Of a stretch of 64,000 bases of DNA, positions 46,842-55,971 are shown piece after piece. The DNA comes from Dyella terrae (GTDB taxonomy: Bacteria; Pseudomonadota; Gammaproteobacteria; Xanthomonadales; Rhodanobacteraceae): positions 2,170,001 through 2,234,000 of the forward strand of contig NZ_CP089414.1 in the NCBI RefSeq assembly GCF_022394535.1, written 5' to 3'. Each line of letters starts with the position of its first letter. Positions within the stretch are counted from its first letter, which is position 1. The position numbers were made by a program, and so were the translations under genes. The notes under the pieces are model-generated. The model made no database searches. It was not told where the DNA came from and saw nothing but the letters and a program-made list of their open reading frames with translations.

Positions 46842-48551
46842 CTACTTACCCAGATAGCGAGCGCGTTTCGCAGGTTTCAGGGTCGCCAAGTCGAGCATGA
46901 CCAGGCCATCCACGCACCCGGAGAAGCCCGGATCCTCGCCGAAGTCGAGGAACTGCACGCCTTCGGGTTCGACCAGGTCGACGTACTGTCGATAAAGCAC
47001 CGGCAGGCTCACACCCAACGCGTCCAGGTGATGCTTGAGCTTGCCAAGGCCGGCCGTCGGATCCAGACCCGCCAATGCATCGCGCACCAGGTCGATAATC
47101 GCCGGTGACACCACGAACGGCTGCCGTGCTGACGCCAATCCTGGTGCACCGAAGTAGTGCTGATGCGCCGCAGCGATCCATTCGCGCGCTTCGCGCGGCA
47201 GAGTGACTGACATGCTCACCGGGCCGAACAAATAGCGCAGTTCCCTGTGCCGCTGAAGATAAAGGCCAATGCCTTGCCACAACTGGTCCAACGCACGCGA
47301 GCGCCAATAGGCGGGCGCGACGAAACTGCGTCCCAGCTCCAGACCCTGTGCTAGCCGCGATTCCAACGCCGGCGAATAATTGAAGAGACTGGCCGTATAG
47401 AGCGCACCCATGCCGCGCTCACCGATCAGCCGTCCACCATGACCAAAGCGATAGGAGCCAACGATGCGAAACACCTTCGGATCCCACAGCACCAGATGTT
47501 CGTAATGCGCATCGTAGACATCGAGGTCGCGGCGCGCGCCCGTACCCTCACCGACCTTGCGGAACGTCAGCTCACGCAAACGGCCGATTTCACGCAATAC
47601 GGCACTGTCGGAAGCCCCTTTGAACAAAAGGATCTGCTTGCCGTCGCTGAGATCAGCCAGCTTTTCCGCCTGCGACTGCAGTTCGGCCGCTACCCGCTCG
47701 GTTGGCTCCGGATGCGCCAGCGGCGCCTGCCCGCCAAAGATCAGGCCACGATGGCGACCCACGCGATACACATGGCGACGCATCAGCTTGGCCGCGCGCT
47801 TGGTCGAACCACCACTGTGCTGTTCGAGTTCGTCAGCCGATACGAGCCGGCCCACGCTGAGACCCACGCGCCTGCTCGTCGGTGAAATGGCTTCGCGCGG
47901 CAACATGGCCGTGCTTAGCGGCTTGGCCAGCATCGACAGGCCATAGAACATGGCGGAATTGCGGGCGGAAATGTGGATCGGCAGCACCGGCGCGCCGCTG
48001 CGCTGCGCCAAGCGAACGAAGCCCTCGGACCAACGCCCGTCGCTGACGCCTGATGGGCGCACGCGCGACACTTCACCGGCGGGGAACACGATCAGCGCTT
48101 CGCCATTATCCAGTGCGCGATAGATGTCGCGCATCTTCGAAGCCGCGCCCTTACCGAACACATCGACCGGCAACAGCAGCTTGTGCAGCGGCTCGATCGA
48201 CATCAGCCAGTCGTTGGCCAGGATGCGCACATCGCTGCGCACCGAGCCCACCATCTGCAGCAAGGTCAGGGCGTCGATCATCCCGAGCGGATGATTGGCG
48301 ACGATCAACACGCCGCCCTCGACAGGGATGTTCTCGCGCTCGCGCGGGTTGACAAAGTAACTGACGCCAAGCACATCGAGGACGCGCTCGACGAAATCGA
48401 AGCCTTCGGCATCACCGGCGGCTACCAGCGTACGGTTGAAACCATCCTCATCGGCCAGTCGGCCCAGCATGCCAGCGACTGGCCGGCGGATCAGTGGATG
48501 TTGCGCCAACCATGGCAGACGTTCGGTGAGGGTCTGTTCAACGCTGAGCAT
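46842..48551 (-). CDS. OlsF-like bifunctional acyltransferase (ornithine lipid synthesis)
   Basis: A 569-residue two-domain protein. Residues about 50-265 are a PlsC-like O-acyltransferase with the catalytic NHPLGMID (HxxxxD) and FPAGEVSR. Residues about 290-560 resemble OlsB/hemolysin-like N-acyltransferases (GNAT fold; LRELTFRKVGEG, DAHYEHLVLWD, RIVGSYRFG). The order O-acyltransferase then N-acyltransferase matches OlsF, which alone makes ornithine lipid from ornithine and acyl-ACP. The substrate could be another amino acid. Cytoplasmic, membrane-associated. Confidence 0.75.
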   Translation of the reverse strand: MLSVEQTLTERLPWLAQHPLIRRPVAGMLGRLADEDGFNRTLVAAGDAEGFDFVERVLDVLGVSYFVNPRERENIPVEGGVLIVANHPLGMIDALTLLQMVGSVRSDVRILANDWLMSIEPLHKLLLPVDVFGKGAASKMRDIYRALDNGEALIVFPAGEVSRVRPSGVSDGRWSEGFVRLAQRSGAPVLPIHISARNSAMFYGLSMLAKPLSTAMLPREAISPTSRRVGLSVGRLVSADELEQHSGGSTKRAAKLMRRHVYRVGRHRGLIFGGQAPLAHPEPTERVAAELQSQAEKLADLSDGKQILLFKGASDSAVLREIGRLRELTFRKVGEGTGARRDLDVYDAHYEHLVLWDPKVFRIVGSYRFGHGGRLIGERGMGALYTASLFNYSPALESRLAQGLELGRSFVAPAYWRSRALDQLWQGIGLYLQRHRELRYLFGPVSMSVTLPREAREWIAAAHQHYFGAPGLASARQPFVVSPAIIDLVRDALAGLDPTAGLGKLKHHLDALGVSLPVLYRQYVDLVEPEGVQFLDFGEDPGFSGCVDGLVMLDLATLKPAKRARYLGK

Positions 48552-48649
48552 GACCGCCTCCTGGAATTTTCCTTATGCTGGTGGCGGATTATGACAGCAA
48601 GGTTATGCGGATAGGACGAAAGATCGCACTGGTGGCATTTGGCCGCGTT

Positions 48650-49261
48650 TCAAACAGCCAGATGCAAATACGCTGCCACACCGCTCAGGAACATCTGGAC
48701 TGACAGCGCGATCAGCAGCATGCCCATGACGCGCTCAAGCGCGGTGAGTACGCTCTCGCCCAGCCAGCGGAAAAGGTAGGTGGAACACAGCAGGATCACG
48801 GCCGTTGCCAACCAGGCGCCCAACAAAGCAATCGCCCAATCCGCGGTGCGGCCCGGCTGCGTATTGGTAAGCAACAACAAAGCTGCCATAGCAGATGGTC
48901 CGGCCACCCCCGGGATCGCCATGGGCACGATGAAAGGCTCACCCTCCCCCGGCTTGCCGAAGATGCCGCCGCCATCGGCGGGCGGAAATACCATGCGGAT
49001 GCCGATCAGGAACAGCACGATGCCACCGGCAATGCTGATGGATTCCTGCCGTAACTGCAGCACCTTGAGGATGTGCTGCCCCCCGACCAGGAACCCTAGC
49101 AGCACGCCCAGTGCGATCAGCAGCTCGCGGATCATCACCTTGCGGCGGCGCTTGGGCGGTACGTCCTTCAACAGGCTCAGGAAGATCGGGATGTTTCCCA
49201 GCGGATCCATGATGAGGAACAGCAGGATCGCTGCCGATAGCGTGGTCATCTGCGCTTCCAT
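48650..49261 (-). CDS. MarC-family integral membrane protein
   Basis: A 203-residue protein with six hydrophobic segments and the family features FLIMDPLGNIPIF and AIPGVAGPSAMA. Despite the name, MarC proteins have no proven link to multidrug resistance; the role is unknown. It starts 25 bases after the SDR gene, so it is probably the third gene of grxD-SDR-marC. Confidence 0.88.
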   Translation of the reverse strand: MEAQMTTLSAAILLFLIMDPLGNIPIFLSLLKDVPPKRRRKVMIRELLIALGVLLGFLVGGQHILKVLQLRQESISIAGGIVLFLIGIRMVFPPADGGGIFGKPGEGEPFIVPMAIPGVAGPSAMAALLLLTNTQPGRTADWAIALLGAWLATAVILLCSTYLFRWLGESVLTALERVMGMLLIALSVQMFLSGVAAYLHLAV

Positions 49262-49285
49262 GTCAGCAGGACTCCTGTGTCATGG

Positions 49286-50056
49286 TCATGCCCGCACGCG
49301 CAGATCGAGCGCCGCGCCACGCGTCGCCTTACCCTGCTCGCCCAGCAGATGCACTACCACTTCCGCCGTCGCGTTCGGCAGCGGCTGGATCATGGTGTCT
49401 TCGCCGAAATACGCTGCGCGGCGCAACGTAGTACGCATGGGTGCCGGCACCAGTGCATGCGCGCGTAGCGACGATGATTCGGTTTCCTGATGGAGTATTT
49501 CCACCAGTCGCTCCAACGCAGACTTCGATACGCCGTAAGCACCCCAATGTGCGCGCTGCACAAGTTCGGGATTATCGAGCACGAATACCACGGCGCTGTC
49601 CGGCGCGCGCGTGAGCAATGGCAAGCACGCCTGCGTCAATGCAAAGGGCGCAGACACGTTGACGTGCATCACCCGCAACCAGTCGTCGGGCTTGTGCACG
49701 GCCAGCGGCGTCAACTCCTTGAAGCTGACAGCAGCATGCACGACACCATCGAGCCGACCAAAGTCGCGCTCAAGACCATCGGCCAGCGCTTCGTAATCGC
49801 TGGGTGTCGCCACTTCCAGATCGAGCGGATGGATCACCGGCTCCGGCAACCCTTCGCTCACCATGGCGTCGTAAAGCTGCTCTAGTTGGCGCTTGCGGCG
49901 GCCGGTAATGACGACCGTGGCACCGGCCCGTGCGACCGCACGAGCAACGGCGGCACCGAGCCCACCATAGGCGCCAGTGACCAGCACGACCCGGCCATCC
50001 AGCGAACCAGGGGCCAGCGCCCAGCCGTCCGGCAAACGAAGCAGCGGAAGCGCCAT
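49286..50056 (-). CDS. Short-chain dehydrogenase/reductase (YciK-like)
   Basis: A 256-residue SDR. NAD(P) binding is at VTGAYGGLGAAVA, with RRKRQLEQL after strand 2 suggesting NADP. The usual catalytic Ser is replaced in the segment AVVFVLDNPELV, while YGVSK supplies Tyr and Lys. It shares a base with the grxD stop (TAATG). The substrate is unknown; the missing Ser is worth noting. Confidence 0.85.
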   Translation of the reverse strand: MALPLLRLPDGWALAPGSLDGRVVLVTGAYGGLGAAVARAVARAGATVVITGRRKRQLEQLYDAMVSEGLPEPVIHPLDLEVATPSDYEALADGLERDFGRLDGVVHAAVSFKELTPLAVHKPDDWLRVMHVNVSAPFALTQACLPLLTRAPDSAVVFVLDNPELVQRAHWGAYGVSKSALERLVEILHQETESSSLRAHALVPAPMRTTLRRAAYFGEDTMIQPLPNATAEVVVHLLGEQGKATRGAALDLRVRA

Positions 50057-50379
50057 TAGGAATCGGCTCCGGCGACATCGGCGGCCATGCGGGCAAGTTC
50101 ACCGGAGACCTTCAAGTCCTCCATGATGTCGCAACCGCCGATCAGCTCACCTTGAATGAAGAGCTGTGGGAACGTCGGCCAATTCGCGTAATGCGGCAGC
50201 GCCGCACGGACTTCCGGATCGGCCAGCACATTGACGGCGTGGAATTGCGCACCCGCTTCCTTCAGTGCCTGCGCTGCGCGGCTGGAGAAGCCGCACATGG
50301 GGAACTGCGGCGTGCCCTTCATGAAGAGCACGATGGCATGTTCGGCCAACACGGCCTTGATTCGCTCGTTAACGTCCAT
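50056..50379 (-). CDS. grxD: Monothiol glutaredoxin (Grx4 type)
   Basis: A 107-residue glutaredoxin with the monothiol CGFS site (GTPQFPMCGFSSRAAQAL) and WPTFPQLFIQGELIGGCDI. Such proteins bind and pass on 2Fe-2S clusters with glutathione. Its ribosome site (CAGGAAC) overlaps the left end of the 260-bp inverted-repeat element at 50389-50648. Confidence 0.96.
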   Translation of the reverse strand: MDVNERIKAVLAEHAIVLFMKGTPQFPMCGFSSRAAQALKEAGAQFHAVNVLADPEVRAALPHYANWPTFPQLFIQGELIGGCDIMEDLKVSGELARMAADVAGADS

Positions 50380-50388
50380 AACTAAGTT

Positions 50389-50648
50389 CCTGCTTCATAT
50401 CTTTTCATGGCCCGCGTTCGTCGCCTCAGCCCGCCTCAGAGCGAGGTGAGTCGTAGCGCCTGACGGGTGGTCAGGTCAAGGCTCAGCTCGCTCTGAGGCG
50501 GGCTGAGGCGGCGAACCCTATGGGCCGGGTCTGTTTGCCCGCCAACCCGCGTCATCACTTGGTCGTGTATCGACATACACTCCCTCGTTCTTTCTTGGCT
50601 GACGGGCAAACAGCTCCCGGCGCGAGCCATGAAAAGATATGAAGCAGG
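50389..50648. repeat. 260-bp element with 23-bp perfect terminal inverted repeats
   Basis: Terminal arms 50389-50411 and 50626-50648 are perfect reverse complements (begin CCTGCTTCATATCTTTTC). Inside are a 24-bp perfect inverted repeat (50422-50445 and 50487-50510, begins CGCCTCAGCCCGCCTC) that encloses a CCTGAC/GTCAGG hairpin, an 11-bp pair (50531-50541 and 50603-50613), and GTGTAT/ATACAC (50565-50580). The unit contains no gene and could fold into a cruciform of several stems. It resembles a small non-autonomous element (MITE type). It fills most of the 391-base gap between grxD and sodB. Confidence 0.7.
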
Positions 50649-50770
50649 CACTCATCATTCATCGCTAGAATGCAGTGAGATCGCTAGTGTATCAGTCGTG
50701 TGCGGGTCGCCGGTCCTCGGCCATTCCAAGCCCGACCCCCTTTCCTCAGCCAACGCCCAGGAGCCACAAC

Positions 50771-51350
50771 ATGGCATTCGAACTCCCCCCCCTTGCCCTA
50801 CGAAAAGAATGCGCTGGAGCCGAACATCTCCGCCGAAACGCTGGAGTACCACTACGGCAAGCATCACCAGGCGTATGTGACCAACCTCAACAACCTCGTC
50901 AAGGGCACCGAGTTCGAGAACGCCTCGCTGGAAGACATCATCAAGAAGTCCTCCGGTGGCGTGTTCAACAATGCCGCCCAGGTCTGGAACCACACCTTCT
51001 ACTGGCACTCGCTTAGCCCGAAGGGTGGCAATGAGCCGACCGGCAAGCTGGCCGACGCCATCAACAAGGCATTCGGCTCCGTCGAGAAGTTCAAAGAAGA
51101 GTTCACCAAGTCGGCCGTTGGCAACTTCGGCTCGGGCTGGACCTGGTTGGTGCAGCGTCCGGATGGTTCGCTCGGCATCGTCAACACCTCGAATGCCGCT
51201 ACGCCGATCACCGGCAGCGACAAGCCGCTGCTGACCTGCGACGTGTGGGAACACGCGTACTACATTGACTACCGCAACGCCCGCCCGAAGTACATCGAGG
51301 CGTTCTGGAACCTGGTTAACTGGGACTTCGCGGCCAAGAACCTGGCCTGA
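50771..51350 (+). CDS. sodB: Iron superoxide dismutase with apparent +1 frameshift
   Basis: The natural start is ATG 50771, eight bases after AGGAG. It reads MAFEL and then meets a run of eight C's (50785-50792); with seven C's the frame would continue [20 protein letters not shown] through to the stop at 51350. As written the first five codons are in one frame and the rest of SodB (metal ligands in the [16 protein letters not shown] and [11 protein letters not shown] regions) in another. The body is intact and typical of FeSOD. A homopolymer sequencing error is the simplest explanation; slippage or real loss is possible. Reading from a GTG at 50700 gives a false N-terminus. Confidence 0.85.
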
Positions 51351-51369
51351 TCCCTCCGGCAATCCAGCA

Positions 51370-51400
51370 AAAAAACGGGGCCATTGGCCCCGTTTTTTTT
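51370..51400 (+). terminator. Rho-independent terminator of sodB
   Basis: Stem ACGGGGCC / GGCCCCGT (51375-51382 and 51386-51393), loop ATT, then T8. Confidence 0.92.
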
Positions 51401-51409
51401 ATGCATCAC

Positions 51410-51448
51410 GGGTTGTTTTTGTAGAAGTGCGCTTGCACGCAACAACCC
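51410..51448. repeat. REP-like hairpin
   Basis: Outer arms GGGTTGTT / AACAACCC enclose TTTGTAGAAGTGCGC with a small GTGC/GCAC stem. It resembles the TTGTAGGAGCGC-type dispersed repeats of Xanthomonadales, from memory. Confidence 0.35.
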
Positions 51449-51510
51449 TGCAAAGTGACATGCTCAACCGCTGCGGTCGCGCGCACGTGCGCTCTACAGC
51501 AATCAAGCGC

Positions 51511-52674
51511 TCACTTGCTTTCCATCAACTTGCCCACCGCCGGATCGGCCTGCTGATCGCGCCCCAACGCATGCGCAATGCCAGACAAGCGTTCGACCAG
51601 CCGCGCTGCATCGGGCGCACAAACCGTGGCATGACCCACCTTGCGGCCGACACGCGGCTGCTTGCCGTAGTCGTGCCAATGCGCGTCCACGGCTTCCAAC
51701 ACGGGTGCGGCATCCGGCAATTCGCCGATCCAATTGAACATCGCAGACAGACCACGTGCCGAGGTATCCCCCAGCGGCAGACCGAGCACGGCACGCACGT
51801 GATTCTCAAACTGGCTGGTCAGTGCACCCTCAATGGTCCAGTGACCGGAGTTGTGCACACGCGGGGCCATTTCATTGCCGAGCAACTCGCCGTTCTTCAC
51901 AAACAGCTCCAGCGCGAACACGCCGACGTACTCCAACTTCTCCGCTAGCGTGCGCGCCAGATCGGTCGCCCGCCCCTGTAGCGCGGCAATATCGGAGGCC
52001 GGGGCCAGACTCAGCGACAGCACGCCTTCGGTATGCCAGTTCTGCGTGAGCGGCCAGGTGCGGAAATCACCTTCACGACTGCGCACGGCAATCACCGACA
52101 GCTCGCGATCGAACGGCACAAAGGCTTCGAGAATCAGACCATGGGCCTGGGCCTGTGCGCCCAGCGCGGCCCAGGCGGCGTCGGCATCGGCCAGTGTCTT
52201 GATGCGGAACTGGCCCTTGCCGTCGTAACCAAGGCGGCGGGTCTTGAGGATGGCCGGCGCACCCACGGCCGCCAACGCCTGGTCCAAACCCTCACGCGTG
52301 TCCACCGTCTGGAAGGCCGGCGTCATCAGGCCGCACTCGCGGAACAGGGTTTTCTCTGCCAGACGATCCTGCGCGACAGCGAGTGCACGCGGCGCAGGAA
52401 AAACGGCGACGCGCTTCGCAAGCCAGTGCGCGGTCTCAGCCGGGACGTTCTCGAAATCGAAAGTAACGACGTCGACTTCGCGCGCGAAATGATCCAGCGC
52501 GTCGTAATCGGTCCAGTCCGCCACCACCAGCGGAGCCACCTGCCCTGCGCAGGCGTCGGAGGCACTATCCACCACTAGCGTCTTCACACCTAACGGTGCG
52601 GCGGCAAGGGCTAGCATGCGGGCGAGCTGGCCGCCACCCAGAATGCCGAGGACGGGTTGGCGACGGGCGGTCAC
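51511..52674 (-). CDS. purK: 5-(carboxyamino)imidazole ribonucleotide synthase
   Basis: A 387-residue ATP-grasp enzyme of purine synthesis. The N-terminal [19 protein letters not shown]-grasp [26 protein letters not shown] and [14 protein letters not shown] are diagnostic. It starts within the purE stop (ATGA), giving the usual purEK operon. Confidence 0.97.
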   Translation of the reverse strand: MTARRQPVLGILGGGQLARMLALAAAPLGVKTLVVDSASDACAGQVAPLVVADWTDYDALDHFAREVDVVTFDFENVPAETAHWLAKRVAVFPAPRALAVAQDRLAEKTLFRECGLMTPAFQTVDTREGLDQALAAVGAPAILKTRRLGYDGKGQFRIKTLADADAAWAALGAQAQAHGLILEAFVPFDRELSVIAVRSREGDFRTWPLTQNWHTEGVLSLSLAPASDIAALQGRATDLARTLAEKLEYVGVFALELFVKNGELLGNEMAPRVHNSGHWTIEGALTSQFENHVRAVLGLPLGDTSARGLSAMFNWIGELPDAAPVLEAVDAHWHDYGKQPRVGRKVGHATVCAPDAARLVERLSGIAHALGRDQQADPAVGKLMESK

Positions 52675-53174
52675 GCGCGCGGGTCCGGATTATCCAGCAC
52701 GGTCTGCGTCTGGCGGGTGCGGTAGGCATCCATCGCCGCAGCGATGACCGGGTCATGCAGCGCAAGCACCGAGGCCGCGAGAATGCCAGCGTTCACCGCA
52801 CCGGCGCGGCCAATGGCCAGCGTGCCGACCGGGATGCCGGCCGGCATCTGGGCGATGGAAAGCAACGAATCCATGCCGTTCAGCGCCTTGGACTGCACCG
52901 GCACGCCGAAGACCGGCAACCGCGTCTTGGCAGCCAGCATGCCCGGCAGATGAGCGGCGCCGCCGGCGCCGGCAATGATGACCTGGATACCGCGACCGAC
53001 CGCCTCTTCCGCGTATTGGAACAGCAGGTCAGGCGTACGGTGCGCAGAGACCACGCGCACCTCGTGCGCTACGCCCAGTTCGGCCAGCACGCTGGACGCA
53101 TGCTCCATGGTTTCCCAGTCGGAACGGGAGCCCATCACAACGCCCACGCGCGGCGGGAGGGAAGTCGAGGTCAT
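52671..53174 (-). CDS. purE: N5-carboxyaminoimidazole ribonucleotide mutase
   Basis: A 167-residue class I PurE with [22 protein letters not shown] containing the catalytic His, and [14 protein letters not shown]. It converts N5-CAIR made by PurK to CAIR. I start at 53174 ([11 protein letters not shown]); an earlier codon at 53186 adds four residues. Confidence 0.97.
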   Translation of the reverse strand: MTSTSLPPRVGVVMGSRSDWETMEHASSVLAELGVAHEVRVVSAHRTPDLLFQYAEEAVGRGIQVIIAGAGGAAHLPGMLAAKTRLPVFGVPVQSKALNGMDSLLSIAQMPAGIPVGTLAIGRAGAVNAGILAASVLALHDPVIAAAMDAYRTRQTQTVLDNPDPRA

Positions 53175-53238
53175 GACCCAAGCCATCCAAAAGGGTTATT
53201 GTACGGACTTTCCGCGTCTCGGCACGATCCCGCTCCCC

Positions 53239-53511
53239 ATGGACAAACGCCTTCTCGACATCCTTTGCTGCCCCGTCAGCAAGGTCCCCGTCCGGCCCCT
53301 GCAGCGTCAGGAGCTCGATGCCCTGAACAAGGCCATCGCTGCCGGCCAAGTGCAGACCGTGACCGGCGTGGCCGTGGCGGCCCCCTTGACCGAAGGCTTG
53401 GTGACCACTGACCGCAAGGTCGTCTACCGGGTCGAGGACGGCATCCCCGTGATGCTCCCCGAGGAAGGTATCGGAACCTTGCAGCTCACTGACTTCCCGG
53501 CAGCCGCCTGA
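53239..53511 (+). CDS. Trm112-like (UPF0434 / YcaR type) protein
   Basis: A 90-residue protein starting MDKRLLDILCCPVSKVPVRP and ending YRVEDGIPVMLPEEG, the two conserved halves of bacterial Trm112-like proteins. An insert of about 30 residues (RQELDALNKAIAAGQVQTVT) between them makes it longer than the usual 60. In E. coli YcaR lies near lipid A genes; function is not established. The zinc site is incomplete: only the CC pair is seen. The divergent gene is purE. Confidence 0.82.
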   Translation: MDKRLLDILCCPVSKVPVRPLQRQELDALNKAIAAGQVQTVTGVAVAAPLTEGLVTTDRKVVYRVEDGIPVMLPEEGIGTLQLTDFPAAA

Positions 53512-53676
53512 CCCCGCCCGGGGGGTCTTGGTACCGCAAAAACCCGCATCTTGTGAACGTGTCGACATATATCGATACGGTCAATGACAGCCGCCGCCGC
53601 CATCCCTTATTGTAGGGTGGTGTATTGTCGTACGCGGCTAGGATGCACGTCGGCATCACTTTCAGGGGGTGGGGCG

Positions 53677-55971
53677 ATGAAAGACGCCAGTGAATCATCC
53701 AATATCGTCAGCCTGACCCAGCGCCTGGATCCCTCCAGCGAGCGCGGAGGCGCCCTTTTGAACACCATCAGGGACATCGCCGGCCGCCGCCTGCAGATTT
53801 TGATCAACGGCATGTTCGAGCATGTCGATGACGCGCTTTTCGACCTGGCCGAGAAGGCAGAGAACAACGCCGCGCAGATGCACTATTTCGACGGCATGCG
53901 CGAAGTGCGCAAGCGCCGGCCGATAGTGGAGCGCGGCTTTCTTGGGCAGATCTCCCGCGACTTGAGCGATTTCGCCTCCAGCTACCGCAACAACGCCGGC
54001 AGCAATGGTTCGGTATCGGCGCCGCTGGGCTCAGTGGAACTTTCGCTGGTGGCCGACAACGAGCTGGAAGAATCGCTCGCGATCACCAGCATGATCGGCA
54101 AGAACGAAACGCGCCTGACGCGCGACCTGTTCGCCGTGAATCAGCGCCTCTCGGTCATCTATGGTGGCGTCAAGATCGACGACGCCACCAACCCGGTGGG
54201 CCCGGCCGCGCTGTCGCAAGCGTTCCGCCAGGCGATGCGCGAGCTCAACGCAGAAATGCGCGTCAAGCTCATCATCTACAAGCTGTTTGACCGCTACGTG
54301 CTGGCCTCGCTCGACGAGCTCTACCAGGAGATCAACGCCGAACTGGTACAGGCGGGCGTGCTGCCACAGCTGCGCCACGAGATCTCTCGCTCCGGTGGCG
54401 CGCCACGCACTGCAGGCGCCGCCACACAGGCAGCCGAAGCTGCCGGGGTGGGAGCAGCCGAGGCAACCTTCCTTGCCGACGACGAGGCCGGCGCATCGAG
54501 CGAGCTCATCCAGACCCTGCGCACCTTGTTCAGCGCGCGTCGCACGCCCCCGGTTTCCGGCGGCACGCAGCGCCTGCCCGCTGGCGCCGTGCAACTGCCT
54601 AGCGCCAATGAGCTGATCGGCGCACTCAGCGTGCTGCAAAGTCAGGCAGCCATCAGCCAGCAGATGCCGATAAACACTGGCAGCTCGAGCGAACTTGCCG
54701 GCGAAGTGCAACGCCTCAAGGAACACCTGCTCGCCCAGATCGGCTCCCTGCGCGGTGAAAAGCCGAGCCAGGTGTCGACCATCGACGAAGACACCATCGA
54801 TCTCGTCGGCATGCTGTTCGAGTTCATTCTTGAAGACCGCAACCTGCCGACGGACATGCAGGTACTGCTGGCACGCCTGCAGATTCCGTACCTCAAGGCC
54901 GCGATCCTCGACCGCAAACTATTCGCACACCGTCAGCACCCGGCGCGTCGCTTGCTCGATGCGCTTGCTGACGCCGCCAAGGGCTGGTCAGCGGAGTCCG
55001 ATCGCGACCATCGCCTGCACGACAAGATCAAATCCATTGTCGACCGCCTGCTGCAGGACTTCGACGATGACATGACCATCTTCGAACGCCTGTGTGCCGA
55101 GCTGCAGGAGTTCCAGGACATCAGCCGCCGCCGCGCGGAACTGGCCGAACAACGAGTAGCCGAGTCCACCCGCGGGCGCGAGAAGCTCGAGCAGGCGCGC
55201 CGCCGCGCCGCACGCGAGATCCTCAGCCGTATAGAAGGCCAGCACCTGCCGCCGCTGATCCACGGCATCCTGTCGCGCGCATGGGCCAACTACCTGGTGC
55301 TGACCATCCTGCGCCAGGGCGAGGAATCGAGCGAATTCCGCGATGCCCTGCGCTTCGCCAACGACTTCATCGAGAGCACCAAGCCAGCCCGCACGCTCGA
55401 CGAGCGTCGCGCACTGCGCCAGATGCTGCCGGGCATCGAGCGCGCGCTGCGCCGCGGCCTGGCCAACGTGGCCTTCCAGGAAAGCGACATCGATCGCCTG
55501 CTGGCCCAGTTGCATACGTATTACCGCCACCAGCTCGGCGAAGCCGTGTCGGAGGCCGAAGTGCAGGCCGTGGAAGAGTCCACGACCCTGCCCATTCCGG
55601 AGAGCATCCAGCCGATCGCCGAGTCGGAGGCCGAGCTGTCACGCTCGGAGCCCGAACCCGAGCCGGCCATGGACACACCGGAAATGCAGCTCGTGGCCGA
55701 GCTCAAGCCCGGCACCTGGCTGGAGTTCGTAACAGGCCCGGAAACCATCGAGCGCGCCAAGCTCTCGTGGATCAGCCCGATGAGCGGGCGCTACCTGTTC
55801 GTGAACCGTCGCGGCCTGAAGGTGGCCGACTACGCCCCGCATGAATTGGCCCAGGCACTCGCCAGCGCTACGGCGCGCGTGCTTGAATCCAGCGCACTGT
55901 TCGACCGTGCGCTGGACGCCATCGTCGGTCGCCTCAGTCAACCAGCCCCCTCTCAAGCCCCGACCGAATGA
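53677..55971 (+). CDS. DUF1631 family protein
   Basis: A 764-residue cytoplasmic, helix-rich protein. N-terminal AGRRLQILINGMFEHVDDALFDLAEKAE, a central RHEISRSGG/QLPSANELIGALSVLQ region and C-terminal LKPGTWLEFVTGPETIERAKLSWISP followed by YLFVNRRGLKVADY fit DUF1631. The C-terminal part resembles a PilZ-like barrel in layout. A coiled coil lies around 470-520. Function unknown; some databases label it thymidine phosphorylase without support. It ends overlapping nadC (ATGA). Confidence 0.8.
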   Translation: MKDASESSNIVSLTQRLDPSSERGGALLNTIRDIAGRRLQILINGMFEHVDDALFDLAEKAENNAAQMHYFDGMREVRKRRPIVERGFLGQISRDLSDFASSYRNNAGSNGSVSAPLGSVELSLVADNELEESLAITSMIGKNETRLTRDLFAVNQRLSVIYGGVKIDDATNPVGPAALSQAFRQAMRELNAEMRVKLIIYKLFDRYVLASLDELYQEINAELVQAGVLPQLRHEISRSGGAPRTAGAATQAAEAAGVGAAEATFLADDEAGASSELIQTLRTLFSARRTPPVSGGTQRLPAGAVQLPSANELIGALSVLQSQAAISQQMPINTGSSSELAGEVQRLKEHLLAQIGSLRGEKPSQVSTIDEDTIDLVGMLFEFILEDRNLPTDMQVLLARLQIPYLKAAILDRKLFAHRQHPARRLLDALADAAKGWSAESDRDHRLHDKIKSIVDRLLQDFDDDMTIFERLCAELQEFQDISRRRAELAEQRVAESTRGREKLEQARRRAAREILSRIEGQHLPPLIHGILSRAWANYLVLTILRQGEESSEFRDALRFANDFIESTKPARTLDERRALRQMLPGIERALRRGLANVAFQESDIDRLLAQLHTYYRHQLGEAVSEAEVQAVEESTTLPIPESIQPIAESEAELSRSEPEPEPAMDTPEMQLVAELKPGTWLEFVTGPETIERAKLSWISPMSGRYLFVNRRGLKVADYAPHELAQALASATARVLESSALFDRALDAIVGRLSQPAPSQAPTE

